Shown: in pieces, positions 54,209 through 64,000 of the stretch
Position numbering within the stretch: the stretch's first letter is position 1
Layout of the letters: each line of letters opens with the position of its first letter
DNA from: Chrysaora quinquecirrha
Taxonomy: Eukaryota; Cnidaria; Scyphozoa; Semaeostomeae; Pelagiidae
Reading direction: 5' to 3'
DNA length: 64,000 nucleotides
NCBI GenBank assembly: GCA_014526335.1
Contig: JACTAT010000242.1
Span: forward strand, 331,103 to 395,102
Translations under genes and position numbers: made by a program
Notes under the pieces: generated by a model
Database searches by the model: none
What the model was told of the DNA's origin: nothing
Seen by the model: the letters and a program-made list of their open reading frames with translations, nothing else

Positions 54209-55909
54209 CGACTCGTCATCGCGTGACTATTCCATCCAAGGAGTACTTGAAAGAGATGCACAATAACCCTCGTCTGAGTATTCATATAATGTGTCAAGTG
54301 AAAGAGACAGGCCAAGCCTTTGCCAATGAGAAGCTCGTCACAATTTGGAGGCCGGATCTACGATTTGAAGGACTTCCTCGTAGATGGCTTCTTGGAAAGC
54401 AGTTAACGTTCTATGTTCGCGTAAGGAATCCTCTTGATCAAGAGCTTACAGAATGCGTTCTACGAGTCAGTGGAAATCTCATGAAAGGACAGCTAACGTT
54501 GCCGCAAAGGTAAGGCGATAATTCGCATTTATGAGGGCGTGAAGGTCTGGCTAAAAGGAGACATGTCGCGCGCGACATCGTTACGCTTGACGTGCCCCTC
54601 GATCTCTCCCAGTTAGCAACCTCGGAAACTTTGTAGCGCGCGCCAAAATTTGTAGCGAGAGACAAGCAGATATTTCGGGGAGACAACAGAAACATTTCGT
54701 GTCTCTGGGGCTCGGAAGACACGCTGAATACAATGTCGCGCGTGACATTTCTCCTAGTTTAGCCACAGCTTAAGAAGGAGTGGCATTCTTCAGAGTAAAA
54801 TGTTTCAAATAAATTTCAAAAGATCGAAACATTTTTCTGACAAGAACCAGAAAAATTCGACCGAGGCAGACTGTCTTAACATTTCGTCTAGTTTCAAGCT
54901 GATTCTTTTCTTAATCTATTCACAACTCGTTGAAGGGTCAGCCACTAAGTCTCAAAGTTAACCATAACTCTATTTAAAAGAAGCATTTTACGTTTTCTTC
55001 AGAAATGTTCCACCACGAGGAAGTCTGCAAATGTCAGTCGTTCTTATTCCAGAGGTAGGTAACTAGTTTCAATTCATTTCTATGTCAGGTTAACAAATCC
55101 CCAAATAAAAACTACCACACCGCCCAACTCTAGGAAAAGCGGAATTTATACTGCCTCATTAGAACAACAATATGGATCTGTTTAATCATCATCATAATAA
55201 GCTTTGTAAGGCTGCCAGTGCATCAGCCTCAAACCAAAGTCCCCAACCTGATCAACTGCGAGGGACCTTTCACTCAAGGACTGATGCACTGGTCATACCA
55301 TAGGCTACCAGATCTCATAACAGGTGGTGGGAAGCGTCATAAATTCTAGAGAAACCGAAAAAGTAACACCTCAATCTAAATTAAAGAAATCCGAGCTTCC
55401 TTTAGGTTCGATTAGTGTTAATATTGAGTCAGAAACAGCCTTAATAAGTGCGAATCTGTTTGCAGTGAAACCTGCATTTACGAACACCTCTAATGAGCGG
55501 ACACTTTCGAACAACGGGCAAATCTTTCCCAGCTGTCATCTCCTTGCACAAACAAACCCCAATACAGAGGACATCTCTCTGTAACGGACAATCATATTGA
55601 TCCTATACAGGGCCGAGGGCTCCCAGGTCCTACATGCGTCCGTTATATTGTGGTTGCCCGGTAGAGCTAAAACACAGTCAAGTTGCAACACATTTCCTGT
55701 TGACGCCAAATATCGCAAAATGACAAACACGAAAGCGAGCCTCATATCAACTCAAATATCTCTATACTGCTACTGATTGCCTCTCTCTTTCTTTTCCTTT
55801 TCAGTTTAAAGGAGACAGAGATATAAGTGCTGGTTTCTCTTGCGCAGAACTTGGAGGATTTCATGGTCAAGCATTTATCGATATAAGGGCAACTGAAGAT
55901 TACCACTGA
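54209..55909 (+). CDS. Transglutaminase family protein, last three exons (C-terminal beta-barrels)
   Basis: Exons 54,209-54,509, 55,003-55,054 and 55,805-55,909 (stop TGA) have GT-AG borders and matching phases, giving about 152 residues. The first begins THR-VTIPSKEYL preceded by TR, and carries HIMCQVKETGQAFANEKL followed by LGKQLTFYVRVRNPLDQEL. The second adds NVPPRGSLQMSVVLIPE, and the third ends GFHGQAFIDIRATEDYH. Conventional transglutaminases end in two beta-barrel domains with exactly this pattern: a V-x-N-P-L segment, then PxGS, then a final strand before the C-terminus. The catalytic core (Cys-His-Asp) is not in the window. Its exons may be in the gap just upstream or may have been lost. 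A short fold-back element sits in the first intron. Confidence 0.8.
54549..54770. mobile_element. Short fold-back MITE with GTCGCGCGCGACAT ends
   Basis: GGCTAAAAGGAGACATGTCG on the left is matched inverted by the right end (ATGTCGCGCGTGACATTTCT to GTTTAGCCAC). GC-rich compared with its surroundings. In an intron of the transglutaminase gene. Confidence 0.75.
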
Positions 55910-57073
55910 CACGACAACCGTGAAATACAGGTCATTCTAATGAACAAAACAACTTTCATGACTAAATTAAACACCTCGTCGCATCAGTTATAGATATCAA
56001 TTTATAAGATCTGATATTCTATAAAATAGTAAAAATCTGAGCTAAAATTTTGTAACAATAGGCAAAGTTCTTATGTAGATAATTTAGTCTATAATTGCAA
56101 TCGTCACTCTAAGTCCCTGGGCAAATAAACTGAACATGAGACTGAACATGCCACTAAAAAGTTTACGCTATGTAGTGCCGAGTGGCCAAAAGAAATGAAC
56201 ATTTATACCACGACCATTTGCAGACGCCGATCACTGCTGGCAAAAAGTCTTAAGGAACGTACACAGCTTGCTCAAAGAAACAGTGTTTAAGAAAAATGTT
56301 CGCGAAGTTCTGTTCAACTTTATATTAAACTGATCTCCTATATACAAACCAATTTGTGAAAGACCCGTTCGAAAAATAATAGAAATATTTCCAGGTTGGA
56401 TAAAAGCTAAAACAAATGTCTCTAGACTCTAATAAATACAAAAATCGAAACTAAAACAAAACTCTTCTTGCTAATATAGGAACTACATTAACGCAACTAT
56501 ACCCATTACACTGAAAGCTTCTTAGACAAAATATACATTCCAATTGAAATTTTTCTCTAAAATCCAACTAATATAAGTATTGTTTTTCCAAATAACATAA
56601 GATGGTCCACTAAAATTTAAAGAACCGGTCATCAATTAAGGGTTGTTCAACTAAGGAAAAGCATAGCTGATGGAGAAAAGGTACCTCACTTCGAGGTTCG
56701 ATGTTGCACTCGTGGACCAATATTCTTGGTATTGAATCCTTCTTCAACTATACTAAAATTTAACTTTTTCGATAGTACCACACGCTATATTTAAGTTAAT
56801 TTTACTGTTGAGTGGTTTCTTAAGGGCTTTATTAAATTTGTGATCTTTTGGAGGAAATTGGTATCAACATTATTATCATTTCCACGACTTTTGCTTAAAA
56901 AATGTGGGTGCAATCATCCTCGCCCTGAAAGACAGTATCGTGAAGCTATCTCAGGATTTGTAAGCTCAAATACAAAGGTTACGACTTACCAAAACACAGA
57001 GGCCTTCTACATGTAGTTGTCGTTTGAGCAGCATGCCCGGGCTGGACGTAATGCTTCATAACATTACCAACTT
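55910..57073. other. Convergent 3' flanks of transglutaminase (+) and HENMT1 (-)
   Basis: Both genes end towards this region. AATAAA-like words occur near 56,126 on the plus strand. No further exon or clear repeat recognised. Confidence 0.45.
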
Positions 57074-60000
57074 CTAGTCCCAATAATCTTCGGGTTCTGC
57101 CTGTATGCTGGTATCTTCTACAACAGCGGTATTCTGTTCATTATTGAGACTTTGTTCATCATAAGCATCATCATCAAGGTCATCTGAACAATTTTCATCA
57201 TCATATTGTAAAGGAACGATAATACTGCATCCATCATTGCTTAGATCATATATTTCACTGGCAGCTTTTCTGTAATGGAATGGGCGCAAGTTACCTTAGG
57301 TCTAGTTTGATTGAAGAGTAACAAAATTTCATTAATGGTATAATGCTTACCTAAGCGTATTGGCATCAATACCGAGACATTTGATGCTGTGATACGCCAT
57401 TATGGCTTCAAGAGGGACTTTTCTTGTATTTAAATCTTCGTCATCGTCACAATGAGTTGGCGACGTGAAGTAGCAATTTACCAAGTATTGCAATTCTTTT
57501 ACAAGCTTCTCTGCCAAGCTTAGCTCAGGCTGATATGGATATATGGCTTCAGTAATCTGTGGATGATGCTGTAGTTAATATATCGGATAACATAGTCAAT
57601 AGTCACTATCTAATAACATCTCTTGCTACTAAGTAAGAATCGTGCCCAACTTCAGCTCTTCGCCCGGGGGTGGGGGGTAACTTCAATAGATCAGTGATGG
57701 GGGTGTGCCATTTTCGTAATAAAATGTTGACCCCAAAATTTATGAAAATTCTAAAAAGTATACCCCAAAGTTCACAAAGAAATATGAATATAGTACATAG
57801 AAATACTCAAAAGTCTGCTTTTAGAGTTATACAGCTGAAATTTATTTGGCAGTTAATGTGACTTTATCAAAATTGATCATCTTAGCAAAGATGATACCCC
57901 AAGTTTGTAATTTTAGTAAATTTGATACCCCAAAACTTATTTTCCAACCCTAAAAAGGTACCTCAAAAAATGGCACATCTTGTACCCATACATATGGGAG
58001 TTACCCCCCCCCCGGGGGCTCTTCGAAACTGAATAAACACCTTAGAAGAAATACGGTATCTTTCTAAGGCCCTAACCAAGTGATCAAAAATTGTTGATCA
58101 AATATTTTCAATTTGCTTTACAACAAATGTTTGACCGTTTGGCCACGTCCAGAAACATTGCTGTCCAACGTTTTGGAACAGCGAAGTTATTGCTAATGCA
58201 CAAGCACAAACGCTTTGTTGATAACAAATGTGCTATGCATCGAAATGATGCGTGTTGTTGAAGTTTGATTATAAGAAAAGAAATGTTTTACAAACATTGT
58301 TAGGAAGGCGGCCGTACGATCAAACATTGTTCGTTAAGAAAAATTAAGCAAAATTTGTGGCGTGATGTTTTTAAAAAAGTTCAGAAACATTCTTGCTTGA
58401 CGCAAACGTAAAATGTTCGACGAATTATGTTTTTTGACCTGGCCAAACGTTCAAACATTTTGCTTCACGAGCAAATTTCAAATGTTTGACCAAGAATGTT
58501 TGATAGTTTGGCCAGGGCTTAATAGAAACTGTTCACAACCAAAGCAGGACGTACAGGATTGGCAGACTGGCTTTGCTAAACTGTGAATTTCTTTTTCTCT
58601 GGTTCACAGGGAGTAAAGAAACTTCACGATTAAGGTGAACTGAGTCAAGGCCAGTCCAGTCACAAGCCCCATCCATCAAGCCAAATCCGGTGTTTTGTCA
58701 ATTAGAGTCATCAAGCAAACTACAAACCAATATGCACAGCAAAACACAGATGAATTATGAAAAATAAATAACAAAAATAGATAAAACTAATGATAGCAAT
58801 AGATCAAAATAAACATACCAGCGAAAAAGAACCAATCTGTACACTTTCCAGAAGAGATTCTGCAAAAAGATGAGATGCAACCAGGGCAGTAGGAAGCAGG
58901 GGACTGGGGGGCTTCAGCACCCCCAATACCGTTTTTTCAGCCCCCCAATCTGAGATTCCTTCCGACGGCCTTGTGCAAAAACGGATGGTAGGTTACATCT
59001 CTTAGACACATTTCTATTGACTTGAAAAAACGACTCCCGTTTTTTGTATTAATCATAACATAACAAAACATAACATCAAGTTCATAACAAAACAAAACAT
59101 ATTATCTCTGCCTTTCTACAAACCATTTATAGTTGTATCAGATATCTTCTTGAATACAGCCATTTGAGAGCAACCACCAAGATTTTCAGTCCCCTTTGGG
59201 CCACTACCAATGCAAGAAAATTCAACAGAATATCCGTAAGTTCTTGAGCAACCAAGGCACCTAGAGCAAAGAGTTATGTAAGAGACAAGAAAACTTACGA
59301 AAATTTGTTCGTACGAAAATTTTGACCCCAGATTCAGATTGAGCACCTTCATTTTAGTGTTGTCGCAAATTTTTACGATTCTAGTCCTTACGATGTTGAT
59401 TTTAAAGCGACGAAAAGTTTGAAAATTTATAAAGGATTTGACCGTGAAAAATCGCTCGGTGTGAAATTTTACACCCTCAGTCAATTTTCACGGTCAAATC
59501 CTTTAAAACGTTTCAAATTTTTAATCGCTATAAAATGAAGATCGTAAGGACTAGAAGCGTTAAAATTGCCCAAATGCTAAAACGAAGGTACTGAATCTGA
59601 ATCTGTTTCTGTGACACAATTTTAGTTTGTTTTGAAAACGAGGCCCTTAGTTGAAAAGGTGTATTATCCAGGGCAAAGATGCTAGCAAGACAAAATCATC
59701 TTTTTCAAAGCATAAGACCGTACTAAATAAAGAGGCTAAACACAGGACCATAACTATAAGGATTCAGACATTATATTTAGTCTCTCATACATCCAACAGT
59801 TACTACACAGCAGTTCTATGATAACAATTTACAAATGCAATTATTGGTACATCTATCTTACAATGTTTGAATGGGAAAAGATATTCTACGAAACGGATTT
59901 TGTGAAAAAGACATTGCTCTATTTTGACCTTTGTCCTTTAGCATTCCTCCCGCTTAGTGTTTGTTGCCCCTTGTATTTTGTACGTTATCCATAAATTCTA

Positions 60001-62246
60001 GCAAGGATGAAACAGGCCGCCTAATTAAATATTATCACGGATAAATTTCTTGACCTGAGGCGATATTTTCCCCCTTTTTTTCATTCGTTCTCGTAAGCAA
60101 GGTAACAAGATGTCGGATGAAGAGTTTTTCATGCTTTTTATGATCATTTTGCCGGAGCAAAGCCGCCACGAAGAATGCAAAGAATGATGTTGCTATTATC
60201 TACATACGTTGGGCTATCTGCTATCACTTTTATAAATGCAATAGGCGGGATTGGGCAGGGGAATTGGGTGAATGCAGTTTCCGTGGTGCCTCGTGTGCCT
60301 CGTTCTTCTTACGAGCTTGCAAACTTCCTGATTCGACAAGGGGTTTTAAAATCGTGAACTTTGAATGCTCTTAAATCAATAATAAAGATATTAAAACTTG
60401 GCACCTAGACCGAGTCTTTGCTGCTTAATACGAATTTGGTATCAAAAACTCTTTATCCCGAAATCTTGAAAAACTTTCATAATGGCAGCCATTCATCAAA
60501 AAGGTGTATTACTGATTATGACCTTTGCAGATTCAAAACGTTCTAACATGGACAACTTTTTCAAAATACGGTAAAAATCCACAAAGAGAAAGAAGGCACT
60601 TCAAAAATTATGTAGCAAACAATAAATTACCATGACTGAAATTCTGCTCTCGTCCATTCAAACTTATGATCAGGATGACGAAATCCGGTGAAGTTTTGAA
60701 ACAAGACATTGAATTCTGCATTTGGGGTTGTTATTGCAATTATCTTTGGGCAAAGCACTCCAAACATGGCAGCTGGGAAGGAGACAAGACTTTCTTCATT
60801 TAGATGCTCAATTCTGTAAATAATAAATATTGACAAACTGAAACTATTGTCAACTTGCTTAATTCAGTGATAATTAATTATATTCATTTATATTTTCATG
60901 AGAATATAAAAATAAACAGTACTAACTTACACCTCCACGCAAGCAATAAAGTCTGAATTTATAAATGCAATGTCTGGTTGAGCAACTGATCCTGCAAAAA
61001 GAAGACAATTTGTGACAAATTTTACTGTTGGATTAATTGCCTGTTGGAGTGTCCCTTGTAGTAGAGCCTTTTTAGCATTGAAACACTACGACAAATGCCC
61101 CCGTATTCCTCATGTTGGCCTGCAAGGTTTTGTTTTTGGTAAAATGTAAAATATCCCTTTTTCCCCAATGACTCAAATAATTATTTTTAACTTTTTCAGG
61201 ACTATAGCGGTGTAGGGAGGTAACAGGCTGCAGCCCAGCCAATAATTCACAACACCAACTCTTTTTGGATATTATTTGAATAATCAAATTGTTTTCAGCA
61301 TCCCCAATTTTTCATCTTACTAAGCTCAAAGCTTTTCTCAGTACTAGGGTACTGTAGGCTATGGTTTTCATTGTTGTGGTACAGTGGGGTTTTCTTTTCA
61401 CCAAGAAGGTTAAAAAAACTGACTGGTTCACATAGAATTGGTACATGTCATGTCACCAGAGCTCCAATAAGAGCAAGAAATTTTACAATTAGTCTAGAAT
61501 CCAGTTAGGTAGGTTGGACTATGAAATCTGAATGTCAGCTGTCTCTGTGTACAATGGAATGGTCTGTCATCTTTCTGGATTAAACTGCTCTGTCACTTAT
61601 GAAATAAAATTTCAATATTGCATTATCACTTCAATATTGCGTGATCAATGGTTTGAAGCTTTGCTCTCCAAAAAACCAAACTATTCAATATAAAAGGAGG
61701 AGACTGAAGTAAAATTATGTCCAATCCAATCTTTTTACCTTGATACAAAGCCATTCTGAGTTTCTTGGTTCTTTTGAAGAGATACTCAGCCATGAGTGGT
61801 TTTACTCTATATTGGTTCATTGAAAGGATTTCTCTGTCAATATCAATGCCGATAATTTCTTCAACATCTGGACAATGGATCTTTATATTTGTGAGTAATC
61901 TTCCTTCAGAGCACCCAGCATCTAAAACCTAAATGACAACAAGAGAAATTAGTGTTTACTTTGTCAAGCTAGCACAAATACAGAAGAGATCAGATGGAAG
62001 CAGAAGCACAAGACTGTTAATCTATTTGGAGCAAGCAAAGCAACTCTAGGAGTACTGTTTACGCTGGGCAGATAGAGATAGACTACCTAGATAGGCCAAT
62101 TAATTGTAACTGGCACCATATCTATATCTACTTACTCGCTTGACATGGTTTCTTTTTACCAAGTCCACAATAGCATCATAACGTTGCTGATATAATGGAG
62201 GAGAGAATGTTGGTCCCAGCAGTGATTCTTCTTCCTTGTCCTCCAT
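57074..62246 (-). CDS. HENMT1: HENMT1, small-RNA 2'-O-methyltransferase, complete (8 exons, 374 aa)
   Basis: Exons: 62,136-62,246 (ATG), 61,739-61,928, 60,931-60,991, 60,631-60,813, 59,124-59,260, 58,819-58,859, 57,351-57,556, 57,074-57,269 (TAG). All borders are GT-AG, phases agree, total 1,125 nt. The enzyme uses S-adenosylmethionine to methylate the 2'-OH of the 3' end of piRNAs (and other small RNAs in some animals), shielding them from uridylation and trimming. Visible: the N-terminal FSPPLYQQRYDAIVDLV block, SAM motif I VLDAGCSEGR (38-47), acidic strand end GIDID (64-68), and the metal-binding E-x-x-E-H motif (E120, E123, H124). The partner histidine is H170 in DHKFEW, followed by YGYSVEFSCIGSG. 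The C-terminus is acidic (DDENCSDDLDDDAYDE), as in related proteins. Length is close to the human protein. All four metal ligands are present, so it should be active. Its 5' flank carries a GGAACATG minisatellite. Confidence 0.95.
57661..58019. mobile_element. MITE with CCCGGGGG...CCCCCGGG ends in HENMT1 3' flank/intron
   Basis: The left end GCCCGGGGGTGGGGGGTAAC and right end GTTACCCCCCCCCCGGGGGC-like sequence are inverted. The interior is rich in ATACCCCAAA and TTTTGGGG-type words. It lies between HENMT1 exons 57,556 and 58,819. Confidence 0.7.
58070..58520. mobile_element. MITE with AAGGCCCTAACCAA...TTGGCCAGGGCTTAA ends
   Basis: The ends are inverted relatives, and TGTTTGACC, GGTCAAACATT-like and CGTTTGGCC words recur inside in both orientations. 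In the same HENMT1 intron as the previous element. Confidence 0.65.
59290..59665. mobile_element. Palindromic MITE, left end trimmed, in HENMT1 intron
   Basis: It shares CAGATTCAGATTGAGCACC, TTTATAAAGGATTTGACCG, CACGGTCAAATCCTTT and the right end GAGGCCCTTAGTTGAAAAGG with 5,858-6,269. It begins about 30 bases upstream of HENMT1 exon 59,124-59,260, so its arrival left little room for the splice acceptor region. Confidence 0.75.
60340..60510. repeat. Half copy of a palindromic MITE
   Basis: GTTTTAAAATCGTGAACTTT, TGGCACCTAGACCGAG and GGCAGCCATTCATCAAAAAG match the right half of 2,126-2,860. In a HENMT1 intron. Confidence 0.6.
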
Positions 62247-62391
62247 GGAAATGAAACAGGCTTAGGGTTAATCTTAGGGTCGACTCCCGTCTCAGTGCTG
62301 CCATTGAACAACCATTGACGTTCCAGTCCAGAAGAGTGTGGTGCTTCATTTGTCCATGCATGATTGCATCCATTAGAGCCTCGCAAGAAAA

Positions 62392-62480
62392 CGTGGAGCG
62401 TGGAACATGGACATTGAACATGGAATATGGAACACGGAAACAGGAACATGGAACATGAAACATGGAACATGTAGTATGGA
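62392..62480. repeat. GGAACATG minisatellite near the HENMT1 5' end
   Basis: Roughly nine imperfect units of GGAACATGGA type (ACGTGGAGCGTGGAACATGG onward), beginning about 145 bases upstream of the HENMT1 start codon. Confidence 0.85.
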
Positions 62481-64000
62481 AAATTATAGCCCACTTGCAA
62501 CATACATTTGGGGTTTTGAGCACAAAATTCAACTCCTGATCCATGGGAATATTGAACTGAAACTTTTTCACTCAGAAAAGATTGAATGCAAGAGTAAGTT
62601 GTTTTCGGAACGAAAAATACTAAGGTATCTAATTGTTCTTATCCAAGAAGGTCTAAACGCCAGAGCAATGTATTAGCATTCGCACTACGACTATTCAACT
62701 GTTTTTTCTTTCTTGTGTCGCGTTTGCCTTTCATGTTGCCACTATATTAATTTTTCAAATCTGCCTCTTCAATACAAGCATCTTTAGATCCTGTGGGCAG
62801 CCTGTTATCTGTCCTTTTCTTTGAAAAATTATGTATTTGAAGCCAAGGCAAAGCTTATATTTCTTAAAATTCAAAGGAAAATGGTTTAAATTCGTTAAAG
62901 GTCAATTAAAATGAATATAGCAACTCTTATAAGAAAGCATATACGGTAGACGAACGATTTGGAGATGCACAAGCTGTAGAATTTGAGACAGGATTTACAT
63001 TATCATCATTTTGCATAAAGAGAAGATACCATCCAACAATAAACGCAAAATCAATCACCCGTGAAGCAGCAAAATTGATAAATTATGTCATCCTTATTCC
63101 GTGAAGATGTGCCTATTATCTCCTTCGAGATTATGCATAGCAAAAACATCACTTGACTTCGTGATTTTGCTTGAAGAAAACATTCCTGAGGCATGGAAGA
63201 ACTCCACGTTTTTTTCCAAGACGAGGACGTTTTCCTGGAAGTTTTCTATGAAACATTCTTCTTACCGCGCAGGCGCCTAAATTTTCGCAGTTGATTTTTG
63301 CAGCACTTTTGCTGCAGAATATAACCACCTCTGGATTTCTCAGAAGAGGACGTTCTAGGGATTAAGGAGTCGCCAGAAGAGGCGGAATTCTTTATAAAAA
63401 GTGTGTACGGTACTTCCTCGATAAACACTCATCTTTTGTGCCCGATAAATGATGGTAGCTATTGAGGATATGAAACATTTTTCGCTGCTCTGCCATATAG
63501 ACGTGATCTTCTCGACAGCGTGATTGCGATATTGCGACCCCATTGATTGGTAAACCTTTCGAATGAAAATTTACTCCAAACCATCCTGTATGGCCACGAA
63601 AAGTTATCTTTAGATTCAAATACAAAAATTATCGAGGCAACTTTGACATTCAGGCCTCAGAACGGTTTCAATAAGTTGTTGTTCAGAATCTCCTCTCTCG
63701 TGCAATTTGTCTTTTTTTTGTTTCTTCCGTTTCTTGTAATTATTTGTTGTTGAAATTATTTGTAATTGTTATTTGCAATATTGTTATTTGTAATTGCTGT
63801 TTGTAATATGTAATTTGTGATATTTAAATGTAATTTGATTATGAATCTCTATGTTAAATGTTATGCCGCAGGTTTGCTATGTATTTCCATGCTCCCCGTG
63901 GCATCGTCTTGTAACCTTTGTATGTTGATTGTAAATTTTATGGGAACATAAAAAAACACTCTACCTCAAATAAGCACTTCTCAAGATTAAGCTGCGCTTT
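62481..64000. other. Upstream flank of HENMT1; no gene seen
   Basis: No splice-supported exon or recognisable domain. 63,720-63,850 is T-rich with a repeated TATTTGTAAT motif. The HENMT1 promoter presumably lies in the first part of this stretch. Confidence 0.45.

Noticed and set aside
60175..60357. 60-codon frame ending before a MITE half copy
   Set aside because: Within a HENMT1 intron on the other strand, with no recognised domain and no splice partners.

Overview
The window looks like an AT-rich, intron-rich metazoan nuclear scaffold, most likely cnidarian and perhaps a stony coral or other anthozoan. That assignment is an inference. It rests on animal gene families with many small GT-AG exons, a lineage-expanded cluster of intronless class A GPCRs, and very dense short fold-back DNA transposons and tRNA-derived SINEs. 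Two 500-base N runs (11,999-12,498 and 53,099-53,598) are assembly gaps. There are no bacterial operons, ribosome binding sites or CRISPR arrays.

Layout. 1-11 kb is mostly transposon debris plus three minus-strand exons (11,334-11,477; 3,916-4,088; 3,707-3,817) of a gene I could not name. 13.1-39.7 kb on the minus strand is the first two thirds of a WDR44-like gene (Rab11-binding WD-repeat protein): start codon at 39,712, fourteen exons visible, and the remaining WD repeats lost at or beyond the 12 kb gap. Its 13.3 kb fourth intron (22,982-36,319) contains five members of an intronless GPCR family. 41.5-47.9 kb on the minus strand is most of the TBC domain of a GRTP1/TBC1D6-type Rab GTPase-activating protein. 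Upstream of it, at 49.0-53.1 kb, are three more GPCR copies. 54.2-55.9 kb on the plus strand holds the last three exons of a transglutaminase-family protein. 57.1-62.2 kb on the minus strand is a complete eight-exon HENMT1, the small-RNA 2'-O-methyltransferase that protects piRNAs.

The GPCR cluster is the main feature. Of eight copies, three are complete (28,491-29,435 minus; 34,934-35,887 plus; 49,626-50,579 minus) and one is cut at its N-terminus by the gap (52,156-53,098). The other four are broken in different ways: a 765-bp TA-flanked transposon inside the reading frame, a 56-bp coding segment amplified to exactly 15 copies plus a 3' fold-back insertion, a single-base slip in an A-run, and general decay. 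The receptors share unusual features: a DRY motif, but no TM3 cysteine, no CWxP, NAxxI in place of NPxxY, a conserved NPVYxN motif in intracellular loop 3, and a conserved C-terminal tail.

The space between genes is filled by palindromic elements, several flanked by TA duplications (Tc1/mariner-like behaviour), by SINEs with recognisable A and B boxes, by one decayed LINE reverse-transcriptase fragment and by long simple repeats. WDR44 and GRTP1 both act in Rab-controlled membrane traffic, but nothing here shows that they are co-regulated. HENMT1 belongs to the piRNA pathway that represses such transposons.
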